Positions 22,559 through 35,557 of a DNA stretch of 64,000 nucleotides are shown here, piece by piece. Source of the stretch: Dentipellis sp. KUC8613 (lineage: Eukaryota > Basidiomycota > Agaricomycetes > Russulales > Hericiaceae). The translations under genes were made by a program, and so were the position numbers. Under the pieces are notes generated by a model. The model made no database searches. It was not told the origin of the DNA and worked only from the letters and a program-made list of their open reading frames with translations. The stretch covers positions 162,372 through 226,371 of the forward strand of contig NSJX01000025.1 of the NCBI GenBank assembly GCA_002286715.1, given 5' to 3'. Each line of letters starts with the position of its first letter. The stretch's first letter is position 1.

Positions 22559-24497
22559 ATGGATACATCACCACCCCTCGAAGCACACCGCATCCCAGGT
22601 CCTGACGCTGCATACTACATCCCGAACTTCGTGTCAATCGACGAAGAAGCATACCTACTGCGCAAGGTACGCTCCTGCCTCCGCAGCCACGTGGGTCAGA
22701 CCCACACATGTACACACCCAGATTCAGGAAACGCCGCACACCAAGTGGCGCCAACTCGCGAACCGCAGGTCAGTGTGTTGCCGCGGATGGCGCCCGATGA
22801 TTGACGCCTCGCGCATGGTTTGATACGTATACTGGCACGCAGGCTGCAAACGTGGGGTAAGTAAGCTCATTCATTCAATTTTTACGTTCGTGGAGCGTTT
22901 CGTCGCCATCACGGAGGATATGGGAACGGATGGGCGGGCGTTACATCCAAGTTGACCGTTGAGACCGGAACCTGCCGGAGCTCTGGTATATCTGCGTTTC
23001 GACTTCGTCCGAATAGCGGATATCAGGTCGCTTCAGAGAATCTACGTGCGCCTCTCTGGTTTTTGGCGCACGTCCGGAATGCCCGAGCATCTTGTCCTGC
23101 GTGCTCTCAAGCTTGCTGCGCAATGTCTAGCACGGCACTACCCAGAGCCGCAAAACTCGGCTACACCAGGCAAAATTTGCTTCGCCAAGTGTTCCGCAGC
23201 TCGTTTAACTTGATCTACGTTGGCCTAGTTCGTGGTAACTGCAGGGGCAGCGCCAGTGCACAGCCGCCGTTTTTGCTGTGAGCACGTCTACACCGGCGGA
23301 CACTTGTCGTGCGCGATTCGGAAATAACCATCCTCCTTCATCGTCAGAATGGACGTAGCACACTTGTGTCGACTATCTCGCACGCCCTGCTTTATCATAC
23401 CCATAATGCTTTTGGCTTCTGGGGTGAGTGAGGCCTGTGAGATCCTGGCTCTAGACGTGCCGATGCACAGGACTTAGGATGCTTCGCATCGGTCGGCATA
23501 GCATGTGGGGATTTTTTCTCAGAGTCAATGGCAGTCTCGGCAACGCACCCACAATTCTTTTCTCTCTTCCCATCGTGTCTAGTCCTCTTTTCTCACTGCA
23601 TATTTGCCACCGACTCACACCTTGGTCTCTCAGGCGGCGACCTGACGCCCAAAAACACGCTCATACCCCAACCTTTCCCCGCCTTCGTAACACAATTGTT
23701 TGTCTCTCCTTACCCCTCTCCTCCTGCTCGTCCAGCGGCACCGCTCACCTCCACCTGTAACCCAGCCCAGATCTCCTCACCCGTCTGGAATGCACTGGCG
23801 CTTTCGCAGACTCACCGCACAAGCGACCGAACCACATCATTCTCAATGAGGTCAGTGCCACATCCTCATCTCCCGTCGGTCAACATATTTCTTTTGCTCA
23901 TACTCGCAACACGGCAGTATCTCCCAGGCCAAGGCATAATGGTGCGTGCACCCCGCTCACACCTTCCCTCTTCCTAACCGCGCCGAGCAGCCTCACGAAG
24001 ACGGGCCCTCATACCACCCTGTCGTCGCGACGCTCTCTCTAGGCTCGCACGCCGTCTTCCACTACTATCAATACAAGCCCGATGGTCCCACTGTTGATGA
24101 TACCGACGCGGCGGAGCAGAGCCCCATCCCCACAGCCAAAGGCCGCGCGATCGACCCGACGCCTGCGCTCAGCGTCCTGCTCGAGCAGCGCAGTCTGGTG
24201 ATCACGACGTCCGCGCTGTACACCGGGGGCCTGCACGGTATCGACGGTGTACAGGCCGACGTCTTTGCCGCGCCTTCCTCGTCAAGTCCAGGCGAGGGGG
24301 GAGACGAGGCGCCGGAGAGCACCGGACGGGCGGGAGTGCGTATTGCGAATGCGCACATGCTTGCGGGGGACCACGAGCGCGAGATTGTGCTGCGCGGTGG
24401 GACGCTCGAGCGTGGGGCGCGGTACAGTTTGACGTGTCGTGACGTCGGGCGGGTGTCTGGGCTGGGCCCGCGGGGTGTCCTGGGACGGTCCCGATAA
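22559..24497 (+). CDS. ALKBH6: ALKBH6-type Fe(II)/2-oxoglutarate dioxygenase
   Basis: AlkB-family oxygenase; members oxidatively demethylate nucleic acids, and the ALKBH6 branch has no firmly established substrate. Seven exons: 22559-22666, 22722-22768, 22843-22856, 23634-23697, 23766-23850, 23918-23941, 23991-24497; 282 residues. Blocks in order: YYIPNFVSIDEEAYLLRK, TKWRQLANRRLQTWGG, NHIILNEYLPGQGIM, then the iron ligands in HEDG (H and D). SLGSHAVFHYYQY follows, the distal histidine in LHGIDG, and the 2OG arginine in RYSLTCRDV. Exon 3 is 14 nt and exon 6 is 24 nt. Intron 3 is 777 nt, far longer than any other intron here. Intron 4 was chosen with a GTTTGT donor because it restores FPDLLTRLECTGAF. 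Confidence 0.85.
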
Positions 24498-25721
24498 TTA
24501 CCTCGTTGGTGAGCGGTAGCGTTTGTCTCTGCCCCTGCGAGCATGCTGACGAGTTATACATGGGCCACAGACAGGATCTATTGGAATGGAATGATTGTAT
24601 ATACATTAACCGGTCGACTTGCTGTCCTGGCGAAGAGGCGAACTCGCCGTTTGTCAAGCAACCCCTCTCTCGCAGTGACCGCTGGTCTGCTCCTCAAAAG
24701 TCAAATGAGGAGTAGGATTCAGACGGTCGCTCGTATGTTTCGCCGTGTAAGTGAATATAATTAGTCCATTTACACCCTGCCCAGTGACTGCGAATTCCAA
24801 GGAGGCAGTCTTCGCTTCTACGGCTCCGGAGCTTTCAACGCCACATATTTACATACTTACACTCTATCCACCTTCATCTATACCGCTCAAACGTTCCCGA
24901 TCAGCAGGCACCTCCGGGCCTTAATAGATTGGCTATCGCTCAGGCCGCCCATGCCTATCGCATCCCTCTTTGACGTCTCCCAAAAACCCCGACCAGAACC
25001 GGCCCATCTCCTACACTCCGACACCCAGTTTCAGCCAGGGCGCGAAACGTGCGTTGGTCATCCTGGTTCGAGCGCTCGCCGGATCCCAGAGGCTAGTCCT
25101 ACCAACACGATCGGCGTCCGCGCGTCCTGAGATCCGGACACGCTACAAGGGCTGAGGGTCATGCTGATGACGCGAAACGCTGGATATGACATGGCCACCT
25201 GTTAACATTGGCCGATGCAGGGTCGAGGGTGTCCGATTGTCGAGCGAGTCAGACTTTATCTGACACACATCGCGGGCCGGAAATCCCCCTCCGGACACAG
25301 CGTGGCGGCGAGCGGATACGGATGACACATGGAATAGAATGCCCATTTCATGGAGGGATGCTCGGTAGCCGGGCGGAATGGCATGGCGAAAAAAAATAGG
25401 AACGCCAACCTATATAGTTGTACACGATGCTTCGATGCATGGTGGACGACAGCTGTGATGTCGTAAATCTCCGAGGTGACTCTCGCCGGAAATAGAATGG
25501 GGATGGCTTACGACGGAGGAATCCAGAATGTCCTGTCCGAAGGAGAGGACTCAGAGGCTATGGTTTGTTGAGGGACTAGACCAGCGACTGATATGGCATA
25601 TGTTTTCATCGTCCACAGCGCACCTGACAAACCGTAGAATACAATAGAAATATAGTGGGTAAAACGGATTTCAAAAGCTCTAAGACACCGTCAGAACCGG
25701 CACCTGACTATGGAATAGAGG
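24498..25721. other. Intergenic stretch, convergent 3' ends
   Basis: About 1.2 kb between the ends of the ALKBH6-like gene and the deaminase gene. Only short open frames are present, and no RNA gene or repeat is recognised. Confidence 0.35.
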
Positions 25722-26520
25722 CTAACTCACCATCCCAGCGTACAACCGAATGTCCGAATGTGTCTCGTAATTTTCCCCTTGAACACTATTCACCTTCACC
25801 ACATCAAACTTCCCAGACTCGCTGTTCCAATGGAAGATCCGCTTGACACCAGCCCAGCGACACCACTCGATGCAACGCCAGCACGGCGCCGCCCCGCCCA
25901 TCGCGCCCGCTTTCGTCACACGCGCGACGTAGATGTCGGCACCGTTCACGCGAGGATCCCGTCGCCGTGCGCCCCAAGCCCGCGCCGTCGGGCCAGGAGA
26001 ACAGCCCGAGCCCTCGTCCGAGGAGCTCGGAGATCGCCCTACACTAGTCCCTCGACTCTCACTCCCGCTTCCCCCGCTGTCCGACTCCTCCACATTCTCT
26101 CTGCTGTGTCTCTTCATAGTCTGTGCTCTTCCCCGTCCCTCCTTACCACGCGTCCTCAGCTCCACAGGGCTTGGGGTGCCCCTCGCGACCGACGAGGGGC
26201 GCCGCCCCTTTGAACATCCCTTCTCGTTGTCGATTGCGTTCGTCGGGTCCTTGAACCAGCTGCTGGCGCTCGCCCTGCGCGCGGAACGACGGCGACATGC
26301 CCGTGAGCGTGTATATCGTGTGCATCTCCGCATGCATCGACACGGGCTTGCGGTGTCCGCGCGTGCGCACGTCCGCGCCGTCGTAGTGCGTGCGATGGTG
26401 GTTATGCCCGCGCGAGATGACCTTGCCACCTTTGACAAGCACGGCGCCGAGCGTGTACTGCATGGGGCTTTTCATTGCGGCAGCGGCGCACTCGGAGAGG
26501 TAGAATTCGGTCTTGCTCAT
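25722..26520 (-). CDS. Zinc-dependent cytidine/deoxycytidylate deaminase-like protein
   Basis: Cytidine deaminase-fold enzyme. Exons (minus) 26520-26147 and 26103-25722 with a 43-nt intron; 251 residues. Zinc and catalytic motifs are SMHAEMH (the HAE box) in exon 1 and APCWRCIEWC (the PCxxC box) in exon 2. Upstream lie QYTLGAVLVKGGKVISRGHN (substrate strand) and ECAAAAMKS. Between HAE and PCxxC there is an unusually long Ser/Glu-rich low-complexity insert of about 100 residues; the usual spacing is about 30. The substrate (nucleoside, nucleotide or tRNA) cannot be told. The final codons GTG AGT TAG look like a splice donor, so a further short exon is possible. Confidence 0.75.
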
Positions 26521-27050
26521 GGTGGAGGTTCCTGGATTGGTGATCCTGTCAGGGAGTGGCCCATGGGTATAGAGTGACAGGCTTACGCTGATTTCAAAAG
26601 TAAGTTGGCGTCGTTTGGGATGATTCGGATGAGTCGGGCAGATAACGTACGTATAAGCAAAGAGGTGTTAGCTCTGTTCGAGTCCTCTATACGCGGAATG
26701 ACTAAGCAGACCTACTGTTGTCAGTTGACTTTTGAACAACAAATTCAAGTTTTACAACCACAACAACGAGAAGCATGGTGTTGCAGATGTTCAAGCAGAA
26801 TCGCCTGCCGTCGAGCAGACTTCATTACAACTGTATTCGTCCAGCGATACGAAAGAAAAACATCCACGATTAGACGTATGATATAGCATAGCCAGCATTC
26901 TACGAGCCAGTGTCTACCGTATATCTATCCAAACCGGAGGTTCTGCACATCAGCACTGGATATCCAAGAAAAGAAAAGAGGCAGCGTGAGTTCAAACGTT
27001 CAACGTTGAAGGCGTGTATGTCGTGTCGTGTCCGTGAAACCACGGAATCA
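26521..27050. other. Intergenic region with no recognised gene
   Basis: About 530 bases: the 5' side of the deaminase gene and the 3' side of CHO2. A CAA-rich patch near 26735-26770 is visible. Nothing else is seen. Confidence 0.35.
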
Positions 27051-30000
27051 TCACGTTTCCAGTATCTCTTTCGACGCCAAAATACGGTGCGCCAACGCAG
27101 AGAGGTTGGCGTCCGCGAGAATGACGTCCTGGGTATACTCGACGTCGAATATCTGCCGTATCGCCTTTGCGATGCGGCGCGCCTGTCGTTCGGACCAGAA
27201 GCGGAAATCGTCTGGGTCGCGGTCTTCATCGCCCTCATCGCGCGCTTCTTCCCCGTCGGCGCGGCATGAGATGGGCATGAGAGACGGGTCGGAGTCGAGG
27301 CAAAGGGGGACGACGCGCATCAAAGAGGAGCGGACGTTGTTGAAGTCAAGCGTGACGGGTTTCTCCACTGCGAAGAGATTTATTAGGTTCACATAGCATA
27401 GCCAGATCAAAAACCAAGCTTACCATAGACCTCAAACGGCCCGTCGAGGCCCATGACGTTGTACTTCCCGTCGTGGTGGTAGCGTATCTAAAGGGTTTTA
27501 AATCAACACCTGTTGTGTTTTCCCCAGAAAGCTTGAAACGCACCTCGTACTTGCCGACCTGCCATGGTAGCGTGTCGCCCTTGAAAACAAGCTCGCCGCT
27601 CTCAGGGTCCTTGCTACCTTGCGCGTGTCCCGAGCCGATGGGCACGTCACCGTCCCACTCGTCATCGTGCACGGGGATCCACATGCCAAGAGATGACGTC
27701 TTCGTGACCAGGTTCGACTGGTTCGCGCCGACCTTTGATAGACAAGTGTGAGTCGAAGAGAAGAATCGAATATTATTGTGCAGGAAGAGCACGTACCCGG
27801 TAGATACCAATCCAGTCCCTACGTGAATGGTACAGCGGAGCCTGCCACTTGACTCGGATCTGTTCTCCGAGGTGGAAGCGAAGGAGACCATCGGCTCTGT
27901 TTGGCACGAGAGAAACCTTGTACTTATCCGTGTCATAGGAAGACAGGTCATTTGCGACACGTCTAGGAGCACTTGTCAGGTCGACATAGCACACGACGGT
28001 ACCAATTCGACTCACGTGATAACCAGTTTCTCCCTCGACTGCTGAAGCATGATCTTTGTGTCCTGGACGACTTCCGAAATCCGTGGTCGCGCTGTTCCGA
28101 TCATGTCAATGTCTGATAATGTTCCTCGTACTTTTGGGGCTTACATTTAGCCAAGAACTCTTCCAAAACATCTGCGGTTTCCTCGTACACCTTGTCGAAA
28201 GTACCCTTGACTTCCTTCGCGACGCGCTTGATCTCAGGAGCGTGGCGTCCAGCCCGCGATTCCAAAAGCTTCGCGTTCTTGCTGGCAACCTTCTTGAACA
28301 CCTTGACGAAGCCAGCATCTTTCCGCAGAGTATCACCATAGAGCTTGCGCATGTGCGGGCTGCACGCAGTATCAGCTGATGAAATAAATCAAGGAATACC
28401 GAAAGAACGCACTTTTCGACGTTGCGGAGGAACCACCAGTATGACAGGTGCCTGATGACGGCGAGCGTCCATACAAGGTTGCTACCACTGATAAGAGCAA
28501 AGCCGAAGATCGAGGCTCCAGATGCCATCTCAGGGTTGTTCAAGTAACTACGAAGAGAATTTAGCGAAGCACTCGAGACAGCCCATGGATTCGTACCGGT
28601 AGATCCCAGAATAATCGACTTGCGAAGGCATGTCCTCCATGAAGAAGTCGCCGTAGAACCAACCTGGGCCAGAATTTATCTGGTCAGATGCCCGGGTAGA
28701 AGGCGACTTGACCTACCGAAGACACCGAGCACATCGAACGACTCGGTAGAGGACCAGATGTGCAACGCGATCAGCATGACGCCCATAGTATGGCGGAGAA
28801 GCTCATCTCCGACGGTCCAATCGGTCGGGAAAGTGTACGTTTTCCAGACGAGCCCGCCAACAGAGACTGTCGTGGACAACGATCAGATGGGATGAATGTA
28901 AAGGAAAAGAGGACTTACTGTAGGTCATGCACATGCTCAGGTTGTAGATAGCCTTCCAGTTGGCGAACGCCTCCTGCACCGCACCCTTCGAGCCATCGCG
29001 TTGGGGATAGTGATAGTGCTTGAGATAATGGCGAACCAAGAACTTCCTCTCGCTCTGCGCCTGCAGCACCAAACCGAGACCGAAGCAGTGGAACAGGCAC
29101 CAGAAAAGCGCGTGGGCGAAGCAGGTGATCAGAAGGGCCCGGTATGACATGTGAGGCATGACCATGAATCCGACAGGGTACACCATGCAGAGGAGGAGCA
29201 TGAAGTCCGTAGCCCTATAGATGAATAAGCCCAGGTTGACTATATTCCATGGACGACCAACACACCTGAAGATATCGAAGTTTTGCAGAATAAGGGTGTC
29301 CTTCCTGAAGTACCTGTTCATAAGATCGTGGTGGGACAATGGCGACTTGCTCCTCTTCTTCGAGATCAGCGTAGAAGTAGAAGCCACAGAACCCGATGGC
29401 TTGGTCTGTTTTCCCCTTTGAGCAGGAGCCTCGAACTCGGTCTCGGTCTCGGTCTCCAACTCGGTCTCTGTGGCTGTTTCGCCTTCCGTGACAGAAGGCG
29501 TCGAGAGAAGCTCAGAGACTTCGGACAGCGAGCGAGTACGAGAAGGCGTACTAGCAGAGGAAGGAGTTGTCACTTCTCTCTTCTGCAAGGGTTGCCTCTC
29601 AGCAAGGGGCTTGCGCTGGCCGTACTTGCGCTCAATATCTGGACGAGTCGATGTTAAGGCGTGGTGGGATTAAGGAGCTGTTGACATGAGGCTTACGAGG
29701 ATTCTCGAATAAGACCAAGAACGCAAATTGCGCGGCGTGTGCAGCAAGGCTGACGAACAAGACAGGATAGCTGCCGACGATCAATGACGTGCCGTAGAAC
29801 CATGCGTAACCTTAGGAGTCGCAATCAATCATGGCGCATCAGCACGGAAAAGGGAAGTACATACCGACAGAATACATCGGATGCGGAGCAAGTTCGAACA
29901 CGCCGTCAAACACAAGGGCACCGCGTTGGAAGAAGCAGTCGCCCCAGTACCAGCCGTAATCCTTCACAACGTGGTGCGCTTCCGACTTGACCCAGAGGTT

Positions 30001-30874
30001 GAAGCCGATCAGCACCAGACCACCTAGCCATCTTGACAAAGTAGTCAGGAACTGAACATTGGCGCACACATGGCAACTTACCTCAAAATATGCATAGCTG
30101 CAGATAAGCCATTAGGGACACGGAAGCAAGCCGCCGCGAACAAGCAGTAAGACATAAAATCACTGCGCTGGGTGAGTTGAGGTTTGAGGAGAGAACGCGA
30201 CTGACGCACTTGATCAGAATGATGTCTACAGCCTGACGGAAGAGAAGCCACGTATTATATTCCAAGGGCAATTCCTGTCGTGGTAGTACCGTCAATAACA
30301 ATTTGAACACGCCAAGCAAGAGACGAACGTCAAACGAATAGTCCTTTCCCATCTTTCCCATTAGCTGGTTCCTGATCCACTCCCTGGTCTGGGGTTTACG
30401 CGATTTGTCTAACCATCCGAGCCGTTGCACTTCTCTGACGATCCATCTGTTCTTACTCTGCTTCGTCAGAACATATCCGAGGCCGGCATCGTATGCAGCC
30501 CTCCAAAATGCAAAGTATAAGAAGAAAAAGATCTTCCTGGCTGTATGTGGCAAGGTGAAGAACAATAGGAGCTGCAGCCCGAGTAATCCCAGATTCAATA
30601 TATCCAGGTCCGATTTAGGATAGGCCGGGTGCAACAAAGCTGTCACAACGTCGTGGGTGGTGGGGACGCGGAAAACTGAAGGAGGATCAGCTTGGTCCGA
30701 TAAGACACGTGTAGAACTGTACATACCTTCACCGCTTGGCGTCTTGCCCCAGACCACCTCTTCGTGACTCTCTGGACGAGTTTCTGGCTGTTCTGCGGCA
30801 ACTTTGTTCTGGTCGTGTTTCTCCACAGGAATTGGACGCCTTTGGCGTAGGCCATCGGGAGACGGTGGTGACAT
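27051..30874 (-). CDS. CHO2: Phosphatidylethanolamine N-methyltransferase CHO2
   Basis: First methylation step from phosphatidylethanolamine to phosphatidylcholine, in the ER membrane. Sixteen exons (minus): 30874-30727, 30675-30210, 30162-30082, 30031-29865, 29810-29697, 29638-29266, 29214-28919, 28866-28717, 28663-28597, 28547-28413, 28359-28145, 28091-28016, 27962-27797, 27732-27544, 27487-27424, 27367-27051; 1007 residues against 869 in yeast. It has two related methyltransferase halves with many membrane segments. The first half contains [11 protein letters not shown] and [18 protein letters not shown]; the second contains [25 protein letters not shown], whose end matches the family SAM-binding block. 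A Thr/Glu-repeat linker separates the halves. The C-terminal cytosolic part ([34 protein letters not shown]) is a family hallmark. Confidence 0.95.
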
Positions 30875-32235
30875 GGCAATGGTCAGCGGAGGAGGGCCTC
30901 TAGCGCTAAGACGTAACGGAAGACGTCGCGACTTTTGTACGATGCGCTTATTATCACGTGCACACGCCAAATTGTGATGGACTCGAGAAGACTCTGTCTT
31001 CTACCAGCGTGCAGTGATGGATTAAAATCGCATAGAAAATCATGAGGCGCAATAGTATACAGAGATGGCGAGAGAGCTGACACCTTTCCGAACAGGCCAT
31101 CGACCAGCTCCAGGCAAGTTATCGTGTGACATGCTCTGAGAGACCTGCCCTAAACACCAACTTTATTTTACGCGCGACGCGTCTGTGGCGTTCGGCTCCG
31201 CATTTTCTTCTGAATTCTTCACCACGTTCGCTGCCAACTTTTATTCTCTAGAGTCTGTACACACTCAGCCAGTATATCTCAGCTGTTTTGCTCGCATGCA
31301 AATCGGGTTGGCACAAACATCGCCCATCCTCGTGGTTTCCTGCCACGGTGAGCCCTATCACCCCTTTTATTCACTCAACACTGGGCACATATACCTGGTG
31401 CCGAGTTGCTAATGCAGGGGGAGAGTAACTAACGAGGCGTTTATTCAGCTGCTTCCGTAGTCAATGGGAGTCAGTTTTACGAGACGTCTTACATGTATCT
31501 CACTGATCATAACTTGTTGTAATTAGAATGCTTCGGTAATAATCATCTGAACACTGTCCGACCGCCACTGGCATGTATTTGTGGCCAACATAAGCATATC
31601 TTACGGCTGTGGGCCAATGGTTCTCTTTTCCGACTATTGTATGCGCAGATCGCTGTAAGGCCAATCAAGTCCAAGCCCATCTCGGCGTCGTTTCGATGAC
31701 TCGGGCCACAATGTCCTGCGCAGCGAAGAGCACATTCTTCTGCATCGCGCTTGCCCAGTCTCATGGCCGTGCATGTTTACCAGCATCCGCGCTATCCCCA
31801 TCTTCGGTATACGGCGCGTGCCACCCGCTCATTATTCCTCTCTCGACTCGCCCACCCTAAAAATACACTACCTTCAAGAAAGCCCAGGTTTCGATCTCTG
31901 TCATGCGATATGCCTACCAAGAAAGTCATTCCCAGCGATAAGTGTATTCGCATCGTGATCCACGAAGCATCTTCCCAAAGAGGCTGCTTCCATTGCGCTC
32001 CGCGTGCGTCACCTGCTTTCCTGTTTCATGCTGCACCCTTGTACTGATGTCATATGTTCGAAATAGGTGCAGGGTCAAGGGCTTGTCGCTCTCGTACTGG
32101 GTCGACAAGGCAAATAGCTTCGACCTCTCTCAATCGCCGTCACTCTAAGTCACCCCCTACCTGTGAGTTACAGTCCTCCGTACGTACACCTTCGTTCTTT
32201 TCGTATCATAATCTGACCAATCTATAGCCATCGCA
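30875..32235. other. Divergent intergenic region
   Basis: About 1.36 kb between the divergent CHO2 and TPR-CHAT genes. No open frame above 120 codons looks real. It presumably contains both promoters; choline-responsive elements could not be identified with confidence. Confidence 0.35.
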
Positions 32236-35200
32236 ATGTCGACGAAACCTCAATCAGTAGGCGACGCCGCCAAGGCTGAGATGTTGGGCTTCATTGGCCA
32301 GATGCTGCGCTTCGTCTACGATGATAGTCGTATCGAAGATCTAGCGACCATTGATCGTTCAATCGTTTCATTAGAGCAAGCGGTGTCCCTCTCAATGAAC
32401 GACGATCTAGAACGAGGTCAATACCTTCACGAACTGGGGAAAGTCCTCATAGATCGGTTTGACTTGCTCGGTCAGGAACCAGATCTGGCCAAAGCTCTCA
32501 CCATGCATGAGCGCGCTGTCTACCTCACACCAGACTCTTCAAAGAGAAAAGCAGTCTTTCTCAACAACCTCAGTATCGCATATCGCTTAGAAAACGAACA
32601 CTTTGGTCGGGAGGAGGCTTTACGAAAGGCCCGCTCGGCGTCAGATAGGGCACTGGGACTGTCCGGTCATGACATCGCACAGCTATCCTCGATCCTCACC
32701 ACACGTGCCAATCTGTTCCTACGCTGCTTTGAGCAGCTCGCCCAGATGGAGACCCTCGAGGAAGGTATTGATTGTCTCGAAGAGGCCGTTAGACTGTCCC
32801 CCGATGCCCCCGACATCTCATACCGCCTTCACGATCTCAGCAATCTATATTTCACCCGCTTCGAGCACTCAAAAGACAGTTCAGCTTTGCAAAAGGCGAT
32901 ATCGGCAAGCGAGCGAGCACTCAGCCTCGTCTCAGATAACTCGGCAAACAAGTCGGAATATCTGGGAACCCTGGGCAGCCTCTTCCTTGCACGGTTCGAA
33001 CAAGCTGGGGACATTGCAGACCTTGACCGATCGATTTCCCTTGGAGAACAGGCCGCCGAACTATCTCCGAACAACCGGCCGGAGAACGGCTATCGCTTGA
33101 CAGCGTTGGGTTCTTCTTTTCTGCGTCGCTTTGAGCGGCTCGGGAACATCGTCGATATCGACTCGTCTGTTTCCCTCCTTGTACGTGCAAGCGATACCCT
33201 CCCCGAAGGACGAAACAAGGCAATATGTTTGAACAGCCTTGGACAAGCTCTTCTACTGAGGTTTGGACGTCTCGGCGACACTAAGGATCTGGAGACATCA
33301 CTCTCGTCTTTCAAGCAAGCTATCGCCTCAGTTTCCGATACGGATGTTGCGAAGCCTGGGTACTTGAATAACCTCAGCTGGGCTCTTCAAGTACGTTTCA
33401 CACGTCTCTGGAGGATCGAAGACCTCGATGGCTGCATATCGTCACTCAATCAGGCAATTGCCCTCGTCTCCGACGACCACCCGATGAAGCCTGGGTTCCT
33501 GAGCAACCTCGGCGATTCTTATCTCAAGCGACACAATAAACTGAAAGACATCAAGGACCTGAACCATGCTATCGAGATCAGCAAACGTGCCGTTGATCTT
33601 ACTCCTCCCGGCCACGCGCGAAAACCTATCCGTCTGCTGCATCTCGGCAAAGCTTATCTGAAGCGATTCGAGGATCATACAAAAGAACGTGCGCACCTCC
33701 ACGAAGCCATGATGACTTTATACGAAGCGGTGAAACTCACTCCTGAAGGACACCCATTCAAGGTCGACTGCTTGACGTGGATGGGCATCTGCACTCGTAA
33801 CTTTTTCGATACGTTCAGAAACGTTGGTGGCCTTGATCGTGCAATCAACGCGTATCGAATGGCGGCGACTTCTCCCACCGGAGAACCTTCTCTGCGCTAC
33901 GCAGCAGCGATGCTATGGGCCCACGCCGCCCGCATTAGACACGGACCATCGTCTCAGGCGATAGATGCTTATTCAACGGCAATGGAACTAGTCCCACGGA
34001 TCGCATGGCTGGGCAGAGACATCGCCGCTCGGCATAAAGACTTGGCAGACAAAGGCGAGGAAGTATCAGAAGCCGCAGTCACTGCCATCGAAAAGGAAGA
34101 CTATGACGTTGCGCTGGAATGGCTAGAGCAAGGGAGATCGGTTGTTTGGGGCCAGCTTTTAAATTTGCGTTCTCCGGTTGACGAGTTACGCGGGGTCAAT
34201 AGTCAGCTTGCGGACGAGCTTGTGCGTGTTTCACATGCTCTGGACAATGCAAGCACTCGACAGACAACGGACCAAGACGACGACGAGCCTCTTGAGGACG
34301 TTGCACAGCGCCACAGGCGTCTTGCGGAAGACTGGGAGAGAATCGTCGAGCAGGTCCGCGCCCTCCCGGGTTTCGGTAGCTTTCTCCGACCGAAGAGGAT
34401 CACGGAACTGAGGAGGGCTGCCTTAAAAGGACCGGTTGTCTTCTTGAACATCCACAAATACAGATGTGATGCTCTTATCCTTCCGGAGATGCGCCGTTCG
34501 GACGCCATTCTGCATGTTCCGCTAGACAACTTTTCTACCAAGAAGGCGCTTACCCTACAGTCCTGGCTTAGGCAAGCACTCGGTGCATCGGGCGTGCAAG
34601 TTCGCGGCTCCATGCCGGCCTTCAGTCAAAGTCGAGGTGGACCATCGTTTCAGAAGATTTTGTCCACTCTGTGGTTAGACATTGTCAAGCCCGTACTAGA
34701 CAAACTGAATCATAAGGTCAGTTTCGAACGTATACGTTAGCTCGCTAGGATGCTCACACGCACGTCAGGTATCCTCATCTTCGACACCACCTCGAATCTG
34801 GTGGTGTGCCACTGGGCCAGTTGCATTCCTCCCGCTTCATGCTGCTGGTCTGTATGACACTAGTACCGCCGCGCCCGGCTCAAAAGTGTTTGACTATGTG
34901 ACCTCCTCGTACACGCCCACCTTGACGGCTCTCCTCAATGATCTGTCAAAACAGGAATTTAGAGGCCTCCTTGCAGTCAGCCAGCCATCTACACCTGGCC
35001 AGAAAGCACTGCCCGAGACAGTGAATGAAGTCCGAGCTATAGAGAAGCGTATAGGTTGCTTCAGCCTCGAATGGTTGAATGGCCCTCAGGCGACTGTCTC
35101 AAGTGTCCTGAACGGAATGGCAGAACATAGTTGGATCCACCTGGCATGTCATGCAGTGCAACGAGTGGATCAGTCAACAAAGAGCGCATTTTGTCTTGAT

Positions 35201-35557
35201 CATGGCCAATTGGAGCTCTCCCAGATCATCACCAAATCTCTGCCCTTCGCTGAACTTGCCTTTCTTTCTGCATGTCAGACAGCTTCTGGTGACGAGAAGC
35301 TTTCGGAAGAAGCGGTTCACCTCGCGGCTGGAATGCTGCTGGCGGGATATCAAAGTGTCATCGCGACAATGTGGTCCATCCGGGATAGCGATGCACCGCT
35401 TGTTGCGGACAGCGTATATTCGCGTTTGCTAGCAGACACGAGACCAAACAGCGCGGCATCTGCATATGCGCTTCACTGCGCTGTGGAGAAGCTCCGTCGA
35501 ACCGTAGGGGAGCAGTCCTTTGTTGCGTGGGTACCATTTATTCACGTAGGACTATGA
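32236..35557 (+). CDS. TPR-CHAT protein (putative caspase-like cysteine protease)
   Basis: Exons 32236-34716 and 34769-35557; 1089 residues. The N-terminal about 600 residues are roughly ten tetratricopeptide-like helical repeats of about 50 residues, each with text like LGxxFLxRFExxGDxxDLDxSI followed by AVxLxPD. A linker (WLEQGRSVVWGQLLNLRSP) leads to a C-terminal CHAT domain: FLNIHKYRCDALILP, GPVAFLPLHAAGLY, then the predicted catalytic histidine at residue 955 in HLACHAVQ and cysteine at 996 in FLSACQTASGD, followed by EAVHLAAGMLLAGYQSVIATMW. Both catalytic residues are present, so it is likely an active protease. The family is expanded in Agaricomycetes, where its biological role is not settled. 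Bacterial TPR-CHAT proteins include regulated proteases such as Csx29. The single 52-nt intron lies just before the CHAT core. Confidence 0.9.
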
